From: Capitella teleta
Taxonomy: Eukaryota > Annelida > Polychaeta > Capitellidae
Direction of reading: 5' to 3'
DNA: 64,000 nucleotides
Assembly (NCBI GenBank): GCA_000328365.1
Contig: KB310466.1
Location: 312,081 to 376,080 of the forward strand
The position numbers and the translations under genes were made by a program. The notes beneath the pieces are model-generated. The model was given only the letters and a program-made list of their open reading frames with translations, searched no databases and was not told the DNA's origin. Below, one piece after another: positions 10,701 through 22,275 of this stretch (position 1 is its first letter; each line of letters opens with the position of its first letter).

Positions 10701-13164
10701 ACATAATTATTTTCGCAATGCTATTTTTCTAAAAATCAATATAATATTCGGAATGCTATCTTTCTAAAAATCAATATACTTATTTCTTAATATTTCGTCG
10801 AAAATTATGAATGTCCCGACAATCCTATGATAAGGAATTGAATTCATTATCATAGGATTGCTTGCCTGCCGATTTCACAGATGCTCTGTAAATTACAAAT
10901 TTACAGAGCATCTGTTGCATATTGTCCTGTCCATGGTCAAGGAATCTTCTTTTCTAGCCAACTCCAGGACCAGCGGTTGCGCGCAACGTCTGGGTCGTCA
11001 CAGGTGACAACGGCGTTCAAAGGCAAACAGCGCATATTGCTATAGCAAACTTGAAACTTCTCGTTCGACTAGAAATGATTGAGAATGCCTCTTCCGAAAG
11101 TAGTAGTAAATGTATCGTAGCTTACCATTGGTCGAGAACCACCAATCAGAGCGTGCGACAGAAAAGGTCGCGTTAGATTCGACTACAATGCAAGAAACGA
11201 CCAGAACAGCTTGCGTTAGATTGAAAGCATATTTACGACCAAAACGATTTTTCTTTCAGTCTTTTTCAAAAAGTACGGAAATCCGTCAAAATATGGAAGA
11301 ATCTCATACCTGCTTAAATAACCATGTGTATCCACTGCAATAACCATTGCCGCAAAATCATGATTGACAACGCAAAAGGATACACATTAAGCGAAATCAA
11401 GTAAAACAATTGTCATGTGACACAACAAAGTGTTTCAGAAAATCATATATTCATGAGGTCAAGGGGGCACAATTTAATATTATAATGAGGCAATGAGATA
11501 TGCTTGAACATGGTTATAATCGACAAGCAAATCAACATCTTCGTTGAATTCCGTGCTGGCGCAATCGGATAGACCGGTGGTGCCGCAAGGTGTGTGGTCC
11601 GGGATCGAATCATGTCTCATACCAGATTAGTTAATCTTCACTAATAATTGCATGTTTCTTCTCTTCTCAGGCAAAGTATAGAATAAGAGAGATGTGGGAG
11701 AATTGTAGAAGAGGGGTGGCGGCATACAAATTGCAAACTTTCCCCAAAAATACATACCCCGTTTTTGTCTCTGTACCCCAAAAAAAATCATAGTGCTCTT
11801 TTTAGAGTGATGGGCTGACCATCCCCCCAATTGCAGAATTTGCGGTCCAGTTTGATTCAAGTGCTTCAAATTTTAATAATTAATGTAGACTCATTTTGGG
11901 CCTGACACGGTAGGGCTGATCCACGGTATCCATAGTATAGGGCTAATGAGCCTAATCATCATGATCATGATCATGTAACAGGTAACATAAACATCATTGA
12001 TGAGGATGGCAAAAGTTAAGCCCACAAGTGTGCCTGAAATATCCGTTTGCATAAATGCACTACATTACAGGCACATATCGGATTCATTTAGAGCCATAGC
12101 GCGTGCTCGTTGAAAGCCATTGCAAGCATTGGAAACCTAGGAATACACTCAATAGAACCGTTATATAATTAGTTTAAACATTGCACCTCTTACGAACGAT
12201 TTATCCGAGCGATCGAGGCTACAAATAAGAAAATGCGATTTTATTTCGAAAGGATGACGCTTCGGCTAATTCGCCATTTTGTGTTTATATCACATGATCA
12301 CGTCATGTGACTTCTTCAGCAACAATAAGACGTGGTCGCACATGTGTCCGTTTATCAATAATGAAATACGTTCGCAAGCACATTAAATCGTTGTCACCAG
12401 AGTTTAATGTTAACTTTAAAGGTAACGATGAGAGAGAAGCCAATTCAGCGCTATGTTATCTGCCTGTCGCCGATTGTGAAGTTGATGACGGCAAAAACGT
12501 ATGAAAACATCCAGCATGTTCAGCTTCCCCCAGAATCATAACGGTCATAATGTTTACGACATCTATGGTCATAACGTTAGGTGCCCAGGACACGTGCTAT
12601 TGTTTACATCTTCTGCGCATGCTCACAACACCGGAAACTCACAACCCGAGCGCTCTCGGCCGGCGATGCTATTATTGCCAACTTTATTGTGTTCTAAGTA
12701 ACTTGAACTATTGTTACATCATCAGGTATTGGTAACACATAAGTTATACCCATTTCAGCCATCTCGGGTCATTCGATTCGACGATCCCCTCTCAATAATA
12801 AACCACGATGTGCGCTATTGGGGCGACAATGCCAAACTGTAACCGATAATCAGATCAGTTACACTTGTGGAATTAGGCGAAAGTTATTGATTGCTGTAAG
12901 CACTGTCATTATTTGTATATGTTTGATTTTACCTTTGAGTAAACTGTTTTGAATCACGCGTCCGCCGGATGAATTGCGAAAACAATAACTATACTATAAC
13001 TATACAAATGCTCTAATATCGCCCACCGGTTCAGGATTCTTTCTATTCCAAGCTGAAATTGAGTAGTCCACTTACCCGCCATTGAAAGAATACGGATTGA
13101 AATGTGCCTGCTTAGGAGTAGCAGTAGCATTTTGACCAAATGTAGGGATCATTTGACAAGCCAT
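4787..13164 (-). CDS. PSMB1: proteasome subunit beta type-1 (beta-6 of the 20S core)
   Basis: Non-catalytic beta subunit of the 20S proteasome. Six exons read as one frame: 13164-13076, 6354-6247, 5925-5844, 5731-5602, 5487-5381 and 4972-4787. Together they make 702 bases, 233 residues (human about 241). Visible family blocks are FNPYSFNGG at the end of exon 1, [20 protein letters not shown] in exon 2, SAGFHGDVL in exon 3, [17 protein letters not shown] in exon 4, [20 protein letters not shown] in exon 5, and [13 protein letters not shown] with the ending FPLRRD in exon 6. The start in AAGATGGCT was chosen because it opens the only frame that joins exon 2 in phase, and the junction codons agree with the family. 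Intron 1 is 6.7 kb and full of transposon remnants; the other introns are 113-408 bp. An AATAAA signal on this strand lies near 4723-4728, about 60 bp past the stop. No catalytic Thr is expected in this subunit. Confidence 0.95.
6453..7190 (+). mobile_element. transposon-associated fragment of unknown superfamily
   Basis: A 143-codon open frame (6453-6884) contains [11 protein letters not shown], then [19 protein letters not shown], then [10 protein letters not shown]. This is the style of a helical domain I recall as recurring in transposon-linked proteins of cnidarians and fish (LLPL...WQLLLLLREI), from memory only. The frame ends without the usual KHHFLLHYP continuation, so it is a relic. 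It lies in intron 1 of PSMB1, opposite in strand to that gene. The stretch to about 7190 has further short frames that I cannot place. Confidence 0.45.
7246..7790. mobile_element. truncated copy of a TA-flanked (Tc1/mariner-like) element, family 3
   Basis: Begins TA-CAGGGTGATTCAAAAGTA and runs for about 540 bp with strong similarity to the left part of the element at 38503-41435 (shared blocks include CATCAGAGGCCGCGAACAAA and GTTTAGAACACGATAAAA, the latter with small differences). The right end and its inverted repeat are missing here. CAGGG ends next to TA are typical of Tc1/mariner superfamily elements. It sits in PSMB1 intron 1. Confidence 0.8.
7990..8215 (+). mobile_element. pogo/Tigger-type transposase fragment (DDE domain piece)
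   Basis: Plus-strand translation gives [12 protein letters not shown], then [14 protein letters not shown] and KVNA. This matches the region of pogo/Tigger (jerky-type DDE) transposases that reads roughly VIGKAxxPRCF...NxKAWMTxxLFxEWLxxVN. A TAG replaces the Leu codon expected right after DDW, so the piece is dead. No inverted repeats could be paired with it. It lies on the opposite strand to the host gene PSMB1, in intron 1. Confidence 0.75.
8283..8815 (+). mobile_element. PIF/Harbinger transposase fragment
   Basis: Two blocks in one direction. The first (8283-8405) reads MAPIRRRQ... and ends [12 protein letters not shown], the RRYRF start of Harbinger transposases. The second (about 8596-8815) reads [61 protein letters not shown], the helix-turn-helix region that follows in this family. 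About 190 AT-rich bases lie between them, where the family has only a short linker; that could be an old intron or an insertion. The DDE catalytic region is not present, so this is a remnant. Confidence 0.85.
9060..9560 (+). mobile_element. LINE ORF1-like fragment (L1 ORF1p/transposase_22 style)
   Basis: Translation shows a coiled-coil-like [19 protein letters not shown], then [45 protein letters not shown] and [15 protein letters not shown]. This order (coiled coil, LRFxGxPE, RxHRxG, IIVKF, IxINEDL) is that of ORF1 RNA-binding proteins of several LINE clades. Several in-frame stops (for instance after DDLEQY and at the middle NVL) show decay. It is short and 5' and 3' truncated, inside PSMB1 intron 1. 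Confidence 0.75.
9566..9625. repeat. compact double hairpin, GC-rich
   Basis: CAGGTGCC-TTC-GGCACCTG is an 8-bp perfect stem with a 3-base loop, followed after a short spacer by GGGGGCATGGACCCCC, a second small stem. The GC content contrasts with the AT-rich surroundings. It lies directly downstream of the LINE ORF1 fragment and may be the terminus of a mobile element. Confidence 0.6.
9661..10000 (-). mobile_element. BED-like zinc-finger fragment of a DNA transposon (probably hAT)
   Basis: Two overlapping minus-strand frames give RLCLCKD and then [24 protein letters not shown]. Joined in order they resemble the finger CxxCxxDIxYxSxGMxALxxHAxSxKHxEN found at the start of many hAT-like transposases. 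One zinc-binding Cys appears replaced and the frames shift between the two blocks. It is a remnant within PSMB1 intron 1. Confidence 0.6.
10820..10860. repeat. perfect inverted repeat, 14-bp arms
   Basis: Arms CAATCCTATGATAA (10820-10833) and TTATCATAGGATTG (10847-10860) are exact reverse complements around a 13-base spacer. It lies 18 bp from a second, longer hairpin. Confidence 0.85.
10878..10914. repeat. perfect hairpin, 17-bp arms with 3-base loop
   Basis: CAGATGCTCTGTAAATT (10878-10894) is followed after ACA by its exact reverse complement (10898-10914). A perfect 37-base palindrome this tight is rarely a chance event, and it sits next to another one. Confidence 0.9.
11552..11980 (+). 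mobile_element. tRNA-derived SINE-like sequence
   Basis: The head carries a pol III type-2 promoter: box A TGGCGCAATCGG (11557-11568) and box B GGGATCGAATC (11601-11611), 32 bp apart as in tRNA genes. The sequence does not fold as a good complete tRNA by eye, so a SINE head is more likely than a functional tRNA. The 3' limit is uncertain; I placed it after a short ATCATG-type simple repeat near 11950-11975. No target-site duplication could be confirmed. Confidence 0.55.
11981..13075. other. proximal part of PSMB1 intron 1
   Basis: No coding remnant is recognised. A cluster near 12590-12645 holds CACGTG, TGCGCATGC (12614-12622, NRF1-like) and CCGGAA (ETS-like). Such sites usually mark animal promoters, and this would be an intronic one. 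It is a motif-level observation only. Confidence 0.35.
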
Positions 13165-15197
13165 CTTCAGATTTCAATAAATTGCAAATCACGAAAAATA
13201 GTTCTTGCGTTCGGCACTCTAAATCACAAAGGTTTGGGTAACACTGATCATAACGCTGAAAACGCTCAGCTATGTGCGTTATAGTGCTATTCTACTTGAG
13301 GGCTGGCATAGCTTTGAACATGCACATTGCGTTTCACAATCTGTACCACATTGTACATTTGTATTGTAAGTGTAAATGCTGAAATTTCCTTGATAATTTT
13401 CCAAATTGTAGCGATTTCCTTGAGCATATAACCTGCAAGGGTGTATTACTTACACAATGACATATGCATAACAATTACCACAGGTTTCTGATGTAAGTGT
13501 GAAACTTGAAACTTGAAAGTGATGGTGAATTGGTATTCGGTGATACGTCTGCTGTGGAGGAGAGGGGGGAAGGCTAATTTTGGATATTTCTGCGCCAATC
13601 CATGGTCAGAGGAAGGCAATGAGTTATGGGAAATATTAACTACGACTTTTTACTGTATTCATTCATTATTCATTTACTCATGTGTCACAAGCAATCGCAA
13701 ACCTAATTAAATGGTAATGGATAATTTAATTTTCAGAAATCATGATGTATTTAGAATTGGTGACTCTGGCAATTAATTTAAATATCACATTCAGCAAGTA
13801 TTACATTATACATTAACATTCTACTCGGTATGTTTTCTAGTGAGGGAAAAAACAAAACCCAAAACAGACACAAGTAGACCTTGACATACTGCATAATTAT
13901 TACGGTCTCATCTATGAGTATGACACACTAACGGGATGGAGGAAATTTGATATTGAAGTACATCTTCATGTCTTCAAACAGACATAACACACTTTGAAAA
14001 CAGCAACCAAATAAAAAGAAAATATTCATACACAAATGGTGCTGTTTATTGATTGAATAAAGTGAATGCTGATGAGAGAATTTCCAATAAATTGCAATCA
14101 ATTCCCAATCTGAATCTGGCATGGGATGAGAAAAAAAGAAAAGAAATAATAATAATCACCAGGAAAGAACAATGTAAGTTTTGATTGTACCAGAAAAAAA
14201 AAATTCAATTCAATTAAAATGCTACTATCAAATGTGGAAGAAGAAAATGGGGAAAAATGGCTGTAAGTTAGAATAACAATCATAAGAGTGATATTAGTTA
14301 CTTCGTAAATCAGCTGAGATAACCAAAAATTGGTCAAATGCAAAAACACAGTCGTTACGAGAAGTGAATCATTGAAAATCTTCCTAATTGTGACAAGCAA
14401 AAATCCCACTAAATCTAGGCACTTTGAAAAATGTAATTCTGGTCCCACACTCCAAACATTTCAGCTTGATAAAAACTTATTTTAAATACAGCCAGTATAA
14501 GTGAAGGTGTACACAATACAACAAAAATACTTTTGTAATATTATATAATAGCAATATATATATTGAAAGCGCGCAAAATGAGTTATTATTACAAACAAAA
14601 TATTGACATTCTAGAAAAGTCTCTGTGTAGACTAAACATTGTTTCGATGAAAAGACGTGCACACTTCTAAATTCTAAAATATGGCATAAATTTAAACCAA
14701 ATCCTAAACTATGATGGAAGGCAGCTGTGTAGCAAGTCTTTCAACAGCAATAAAATTAGCGTTGCCACCATGTATGAGTTATCAACAACATTAAAGAATA
14801 CGAATATCTATTCTTGCTCAGCAGGCAAAAGTTGAGTTTGAAGCAGTGGATGAGATACATGTAATTCTCTTGGTTGAAAACCCTGTAAATCAATTGGCAA
14901 TTTTTCTTCTAACACTCTCTTGAAAAGTGCCAAACAAAATGGAAGAGAATGAATGAGGAAGAAATATATATAGAAAATATAAATCAAATTAAAATCAAAG
15001 AGCTGAAAAAGAAATCAGTAAAATATTTCAGAATAAATGATGAAAAAAAAAAAAAAAGGAAAACAAAGTATTAAAAGAAAAGAGTATTTAAAATGCAAAC
15101 ACATCAATACAAATAATACATTGAATTGAACTGAATAAAATTAACCATTGCACTAAGCACCCTAACACAGAACAAAAATAAGAGATTCACAAAGGTC
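13165..15197. other. PSMB1 upstream region and LIX1 3' flank
   Basis: No additional gene is recognised. The AT-rich stretch 14000-15190 directly follows the LIX1 stop on the minus strand and probably contains its 3' UTR. The PSMB1 promoter should lie just above 13165; the start codon context AAGATGGC itself resembles a YY1 site. Confidence 0.45.
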
Positions 15198-16303
<1,106 letters not shown>

Positions 16304-16856
16304 TCAGGAAGAATGAGATCTCTGAAAAGGGTAAGCAATCAGCATTAGGTAATGAATATAGAGGAAATTCAGGGAGGATGCAAGTTCGCTCCTCACAGGG
16401 ATGATCCAAAGCTCGGCTTGGGACAGACTCTCTGAGGATTACTCCTGTCAGTGTGAAACAGCGGAATTTGGCCCAGCTGTCATGAGTAAGGCGGCTGTGC
16501 TTATCACTTTGTTTCAATTGTGTGCATTATGTTTCACTCGCTCACTCATTCATGTGCTATGGTCGTAAAGTATTGCAGCAGTAAATCTAAAACCCGGATC
16601 GTTTTTGTGGCCCTCACAAGTATTAATCAATAGCTGCATGAATGCAGTTATTTATTATTTGTGTAAACACTGAAAGGTAAACGTGTAGTCTAAAAGTAAA
16701 ATTAGCGAGGACTTGTCATCAGCCTGTCAGTGTCACCCTATGGGAGTATGGCTGATCCATAAGTAATCGGGATCTTACATAGAGAAGGGATATGCTACAC
16801 TAGTCAGTGATGTGAGCTGTGAGTAAATCAGAGATCCAGTCTGTAACCAGTCTCGT

Positions 16857-16925
16857 TCCAAGACTCTATATTGGTAATTAGATCATCATCCCCACAGATT
16901 ATGGCTACAGAATGCAACTACTGAG
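16857..16925. repeat. short dispersed repeat, left part
   Basis: The block around CCCCACAGATTATGGCTACA is shared with 45832-45900, including the preceding CCAAGACTC. It is part of a short composite repeat whose right half is shared with 31149-31215. Confidence 0.6.
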
Positions 16926-17220
16926 CTAGTCTGTAACCATAATCAAATTATCAATATAGACTCATAAGTCATAATAGAGTAAGTGACCACGAAGTGAGTG
17001 TGGCATTCAGTCACATACAGATAGTGAGATACTCAGTAACTCACCAGCTCATGGAGTGTCCTATCCGTCTTCGGATCTCTGGGTTTAGGAATCAGAATAT
17101 TAGAAAGAAAGCGTCAGCAAAAGTTCGACTGATAATTCATTAATGATAAAACGGATCTACACCATCAATGAACATGAATAATTTTGTGAGTTTGTCAACT
17201 AAATTCCAAGAATGCAGCCA

Positions 17221-17235
17221 ACTTCCGCCATATTT
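17221..17235 (-). promoter_or_regulatory. ETS/YY1-like promoter motif, probable LIX1 promoter
   Basis: On the minus strand this reads AAATATGGCGGAAGT, an overlapping YY1 (ATGGCGG) and ETS (CGGAAGT) motif. It lies about 0.9 kb above the LIX1 start codon and agrees with a spliced 5' UTR. The same ETS-YY1 type motif sits in front of UBAC1 (30021-30034), which supports its use as a promoter element in this genome. Confidence 0.4.
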
Positions 17236-18696
17236 TGGTCGACAGGTAGTAGTGGTTATCAGCAAACATAATATTATTTCGAAGAACCATTCCAATATGT
17301 GCATACAGAGTGGGCCAAAAGTAGTCTTATCTACTCAACGTTAGAGATCCCAGTGCTTTTTAATGGCGCTACTCTTTTACTCTTTTCAGAGAAAGTGTTA
17401 CAAAACAGATCGCAGAGTAAAAACCACGCTGAAAATAAGAGAAAGAAATACTTGGTCTGGTTTGTTTAACATGTCACGTGGTTATTCCTATAATTTCTAT
17501 TTCAATTTCAACATTTACGCCGATTTATCTCAATTAATAGAGTGTACTCAACATCCCGCGATATTTCTACTTTTGGTGGCAAACAGTGCCCCGGACCATG
17601 GATAAGCTTCATTGGAAGCATAAATAAGGCAACGCTCTCGTTCTATTGTCTTGTTTTAGAGTGCCAATGTTGTAATAATCATAATGGCACGAATGTACGT
17701 TTATCTCCTGAAATTAAAACAAAGCAGAGAGTTTGTATTGAAGTGCCATGCAAGATATGGCATTCCTTAATGCTTGTTCAGGGGCTCATCGGATTTTACT
17801 CCCTTCGTAATCACATCATTCACACTTAAATGTTCTTCCCTGACCCCCCCCCCCCCTTCTCGTCACGCCAAGATAGTGATACAAGGATTCTGCAGCACCT
17901 CCTATCGAGCTGGATTTTGACGCAGAATAGTGATAAACGTGGTCAAATTATTCCCACACCTCTGCGGACAATGCCATTGTCATTGCGTGACAACTGTTCT
18001 CAGGTCAAGGACGACTGAGTCAAGCTGAGTAGTCTCAATAAACTGCAGACACATACATTTTGACGTATGCACAGCAAATGTGTGTGTTAATGAAGATGCA
18101 ACTGTGAAAGCACTGAAGTTTTACCTCAGTACCTGTCGATACAAGCAGACTATTTTCTTGGCGGATCTAGCTCCACTTCGTGGAGGTGAATCAGCCCTGC
18201 ATAAATGCTAAACCAGTGTAAACAATCACATAATGTCATCGAGCAAAATGCCAGAAATGGAATGGAGATATGAGCCCATAGCTGATTCATTTCGAGCGTT
18301 CAAGGCTCGGATGGGCCTTTTCTTTGAGGATAACGACATCAACAACAATGAAAAAAAGGCCACCAAAATTAAACTGGCACTTGGTGATGAAGGAATGAGA
18401 AGAATCCTTGCCTCTGGCCTGACAGAGTCAGAACAGAAACTTCCTATCCCCCTATGGACTCTGATAGAAAGTTAGGTGGATGCATCTGTGAAAATAAACT
18501 TTCGGGTGCACAGGCTCGAGTTGAGCAACTTAAGACAAAAGAGTGAGGAAAGCATCTCCGAGTATGTGTCGAGGCTGAGAGAAAAGCCCAAGAAGTGTTT
18601 ATTTGAACCTGATGAACTGAAATGGTCATTCTATCTACCCCTTTTGATGACTTAAAAAAAAAACTCCTGATAAAAGATAAGGGGCATCCCATCAAG

Positions 18697-19015
18697 TGAG
18701 TGAGTGATTGAAGGATGGGGTTTTACGGCTCCATCCAATCCGATCGGATGATACGGGCGCCAGAACAGAAGGCCCGGGACCGGGGTTTTCCCCTACTCTT
18801 ATCAATAAATCCCAAGGGTTCTTTATCCTGCATACCACCATAGACAGTAGTACACAGCGCCCGGCCTTGTTACGCAGTTGGGCAGCACTGCAGAGTCACC
18901 GAAGAATTACATTTATAACGAATTACAATTATAATTCACATTCATAACGCCCGTGACCTCAACCCCCGCGGTTGGCATTGGATTGTTGTCAGCGGTTTAA
19001 CCCACTGAGCTATCC
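18697..19015 (-). mobile_element. tRNA-derived SINE with 13-bp target duplication
   Basis: A 319-bp insertion flanked by the direct repeat GCATCCCATCAAG (18684-18696 and 19016-19028). Read on the minus strand, the head begins GGATAGCTCAGTGGGTTAAA, a tRNA-like 5' half with box A TAGCTCAGTGGG; a box-B-like GGGTTGAGGTC follows about 35 bp later. The 3' end is a short CACT repeat next to the target. A pol III head, a simple-repeat tail and a long exact duplication together identify a retroposed SINE. It landed in the gag region of the Gypsy fossil. The perfect duplication suggests a fairly recent insertion. Confidence 0.88.
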
Positions 19016-20877
19016 GCATCCCATCAAGACAGTAATTGAAAGAGGAAGGGAATACAAAGCAATTCAAGCATCACAACTCTCATTAAAAAAGCATGTACAC
19101 TTCCACAAATGTGGATGCTCTGAGATATAGCGCAAAACTCCCCAAGTCTTCGCCCTCAGAATGTTGCAACTGCAGTTTGCAACACGCGTTCGGATCCTGC
19201 CGGGCATTCAATGACACATGTTCTGCATGTTGCTTGAAAGGCCACTGGAAGAAATGCTGCCGAAAAACTAAAGGGGGCACAGTACCTGCAGCAAGTGACC
19301 ACATGAATCAGCTTAGCCATGGTGCAAAAGCTGGTGGTCCAAATACACCTGGTTCAAGGCGACCAAAGAACTCAAGGTACAAGGAGCATGAAATGACAGT
19401 CACCAGGGAGGTGCCTGACGAAGCAACCTACCAAACAGACGATTCATTGGTCTATGCACATGCCTTCAACACTATAACCATATCAGACATAACTTCATCA
19501 ACTGATTGCGCTGAAGCATATGCCACACTACACGTTCGACATGCAAATACCATGGCTGGCAAAACTCTGCATCTAAAGGTAGATACAGGGGCTGGTGGAA
19601 ACACTTTGTCCGTGAGCAAATTCAAGCAAATCTCCCCTGGATCCAATACAAAGGATATTCTCAAGCCAGAACCTCGCGTGACCCTGACTTCCTACAGTGG
19701 AAACAAAATTCCATGCATCGGGTCAATAACTCTCCAAATCCGAAAAAAAAAGAGTCAGACCCATTACAGCAACGCCAAATTCTTCGTAGTTGACGTTGAC
19801 GGACCGGCTATTGTGGGTTTGCCAACCTGCACGACGCTAGGATTGGTTGACATCAATGTAGACACAATTGATGTAGCTCCGGCAGAGAAGCCCTGTGAGC
19901 ACCCACCCAAGCAACCATCTCAACAACACAAGACCCCTATGCCGGGTACAAAATTCCATACGGTCGAAGACCTCATGGCTTGGTTCCTTGATTGCTTTGA
20001 TGGGATTGGCCACTTCCATGGAGAACAGCACCTGCAGGTCAGGGAAGATGCATTGCCATTCATCAATCCGCTTTGTCGGTTATCAATCCATCTAGGCCTG
20101 AGAATAAAGGCAGAATTAGACAAGATGGAGGACAATGGCATCATACGCAGAATCACAGAGGCGACCGACTGATGTTCCAGTCTGACCTACGTGCTGAAGA
20201 AGGATGGAAGCCTACGAGTGTGTATCGATCCTCAACGACTGAACCAGGCTCTGCGACGGCAGCCACACCAGATCCCCACAGTGGAAGAAATTACACCTGC
20301 ATTCTCACAAGCCAAATGGTTTACGAAGCTGGATGCCAAGGCAGGCTACTAGAGAATATCCCTGAGCAAATCCTCACAGGAGCTGACCGCATTCAAAACA
20401 CCTTTTGGTCGCTACTGCTTTCAACGGCTGCCCTTTGGTTTGTGCATCAGCCAAGATGCATTCCAGGAGGATATGGATCACATCATACAGCAGTGCAAAA
20501 GTTGTACCGGAATCAGCGATGACGTGGTCATCTACGGCAAATCAGAAGAGGAGCATGACAAGCGACTTTGAGCCTTCTTTCTAGTTGCCAGGAAGGAAGG
20601 AATCAAATTAAACTCAGCCAAATGTGCTGTGAAGGAAAAGCAAATAACATTCTTTGGGCGTCTGTACACAGACCAAGGTGTTTATCCTGATCCAGCGAAA
20701 GTACAAGATCTGAACAACATGCCAGCCTCAAATGATTGCAAGGATCTGGAACGGTTTCTGGGCCTCTCCACCTTCTTAGCGCCACATATCCCACGCACGC
20801 ATCAAGTCTATGGGACCTCAATAAGGGGAATACACCCTTCTTGTGGCATGAAGATCATCAAGCGGCTTTCGAACATA

Positions 20878-21843
20878 CAGTAAAACCTCGATGTGTCGAA
20901 GTTCGTGGGGTTAGCTCAATTACTTCGACTTAGGGATACTTCGACGAAGAGATCGAGGCCGTTATGATATGACCGTTATGATTTCAAATCGTGTTCTGAC
21001 GTTTTAATTGAAGATATGCGTCATGTACTTATAAACCGCGAGAGGCTATGATTTTGTTATTGAAACAGTAATTAACAAATATTAATAATAAAGTAATGCC
21101 AAAAGATGAAATTATCTTGGAAGTCTTGGGGAAAAAAGAATTCCACAGAAGGTTGTTTACGTAGCTCTAAAGGTCTCAAGTGTCTTCACGTCTAGCTTGC
21201 GTTTTGTAGCCATAACGATGCTGATGATCTAATGATGCTGAAGACTGTTGGTCACTAGATTTTTACTGTTTCTCGCAAAAACACTCTAAACAAACATCTT
21301 TAATATTATTGTTGCTTGCTTTAATATTAAAGCTGCCAGAAAGTTCATAACAGATCTAAGGCTGGATTTCTTTAATTAACTCTAACTTCGAATGTGAGCT
21401 GTCTTTGGTCGGCAATTAATTAAAGATCATCACAAGCACACCAACAACAATTTAATGCCTTTGTTGAGATCCACGGTTCGTTGATCTTTGGAGTCAGCCT
21501 CGCTTTGGTCGCGGCTTAAACAGAGGAGAGATAAAGGCTGCCGACTCCTTTGTGGGGCGGGATGTTTTGATGTTTTAATTGTAAGCAACTGTGCCTAATT
21601 CTCTTTGAAGTAACCAAACTGAGAAATATGTTTATAGAATTTTTCGACTTCAAGCTATAGATCGAAAATATGTCTCGGGGACACAGAAAACACTTCGACA
21701 CATGGATAAATTCGAGAATGAGACTTCGAGGGACAGATGTTAATGCTAATGGTAAAGTATAGGAGAATCGTCGGGACTTCGAAAAAACTTTGATACAGGG
21801 AGACATTCGAGGGACGGGTGTTCGACACATCGAGGTTTCACTG
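20878..21843. mobile_element. Tigger-like non-autonomous DNA transposon, family 1, copy A
   Basis: 966 bp flanked by TA (20876-20877 and 21844-21845). Terminal inverted repeats start CAGTRAAACCTCGATGTGTC. TA target duplication and CAGT ends fit pogo/Tigger elements of the Tc1/mariner superfamily. No transposase is recognised inside, so it was moved by another element. Near both ends short TCGAAG/CTTCGA motifs recur many times, looking like repeated subterminal binding sites. It interrupts the reverse transcriptase to RNase H part of the Gypsy fossil. A second copy lies inverted at 26453-27335. Confidence 0.9.
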
Positions 21844-22275
21844 TATCAAGCAAATGGCCGCAAACAACACTGCGCTGCAGTACTACAACGCAGACGAGCC
21901 TCTGAATCTCAAAGTGGACGCATCCATGAAAAGACTGGGTGCTGCTTTGGTACAAAGCGGCACTCCAATCAGCTTTGCCAGTAAAGTCCTCAGCCCCACG
22001 CAGTCTTCATACAGTAGCATACCCGCCTATAACTCGTATTACCACAGGGCCTTCATCAGTACATTCATTGAAGGAATCAAATGCCTCCCACAGGCTGGTT
22101 GTGGCCTCCGAGTGGGCATGCTAGGTAGGTGGCGGGGTTCCCTCTAATGGTGTGGTTGTGTTTATGCTGTGGGACCGCAGCATCTCTTACATGGCACCCA
22201 CAGTGTTAGACTGCACATAAAACTTGTCTTTGAACCGCGAGTCAAGCAGCATTGCAGAGGCTAGGAGGCAGTCGA

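Larger units (their letters stand above)
10001..11550. other. PSMB1 intron 1, no coding feature
   Basis: No recognised protein remnant. There is a C run at about 10378-10388 and two perfect small inverted repeats described separately at 10820-10914. Confidence 0.5.
16320..18179. other. LIX1 upstream region, no further gene
   Basis: Apart from the dispersed repeat and the promoter-like motif I see nothing coding. A C run lies near 17844-17856. Open frames around 17363-17830 show no family resemblance. Confidence 0.45.
18180..22090 (+). mobile_element. fossil Gypsy (Ty3-like) LTR retroelement
   Basis: Old copy of a Gypsy-family element in plus orientation. Parts in order: gag-like region (from about 18233), zinc-knuckle region (about 19150-19260), aspartic protease region (about 19560-19850), reverse transcriptase region (about 20050-20875) and the start of the RNase H region (about 21850-22085). 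Integrase is not seen, and I found no LTR pair, so both ends are missing or unrecognised. Two other elements sit inside it: a tRNA-derived SINE at 18697-19015 and a TA-flanked Tigger-like element at 20878-21843. It is clearly broken, with several breaks besides the two insertions. It is older than both insertions. Its similarity to known Gypsy proteins is still easy to read, which suggests moderate rather than extreme age. Confidence 0.9.

Noticed and set aside
11552-11625. Functional tRNA gene
   Set aside because: Box A and box B are present, but I cannot draw a full cloverleaf with an acceptor stem, so I called it a SINE head.
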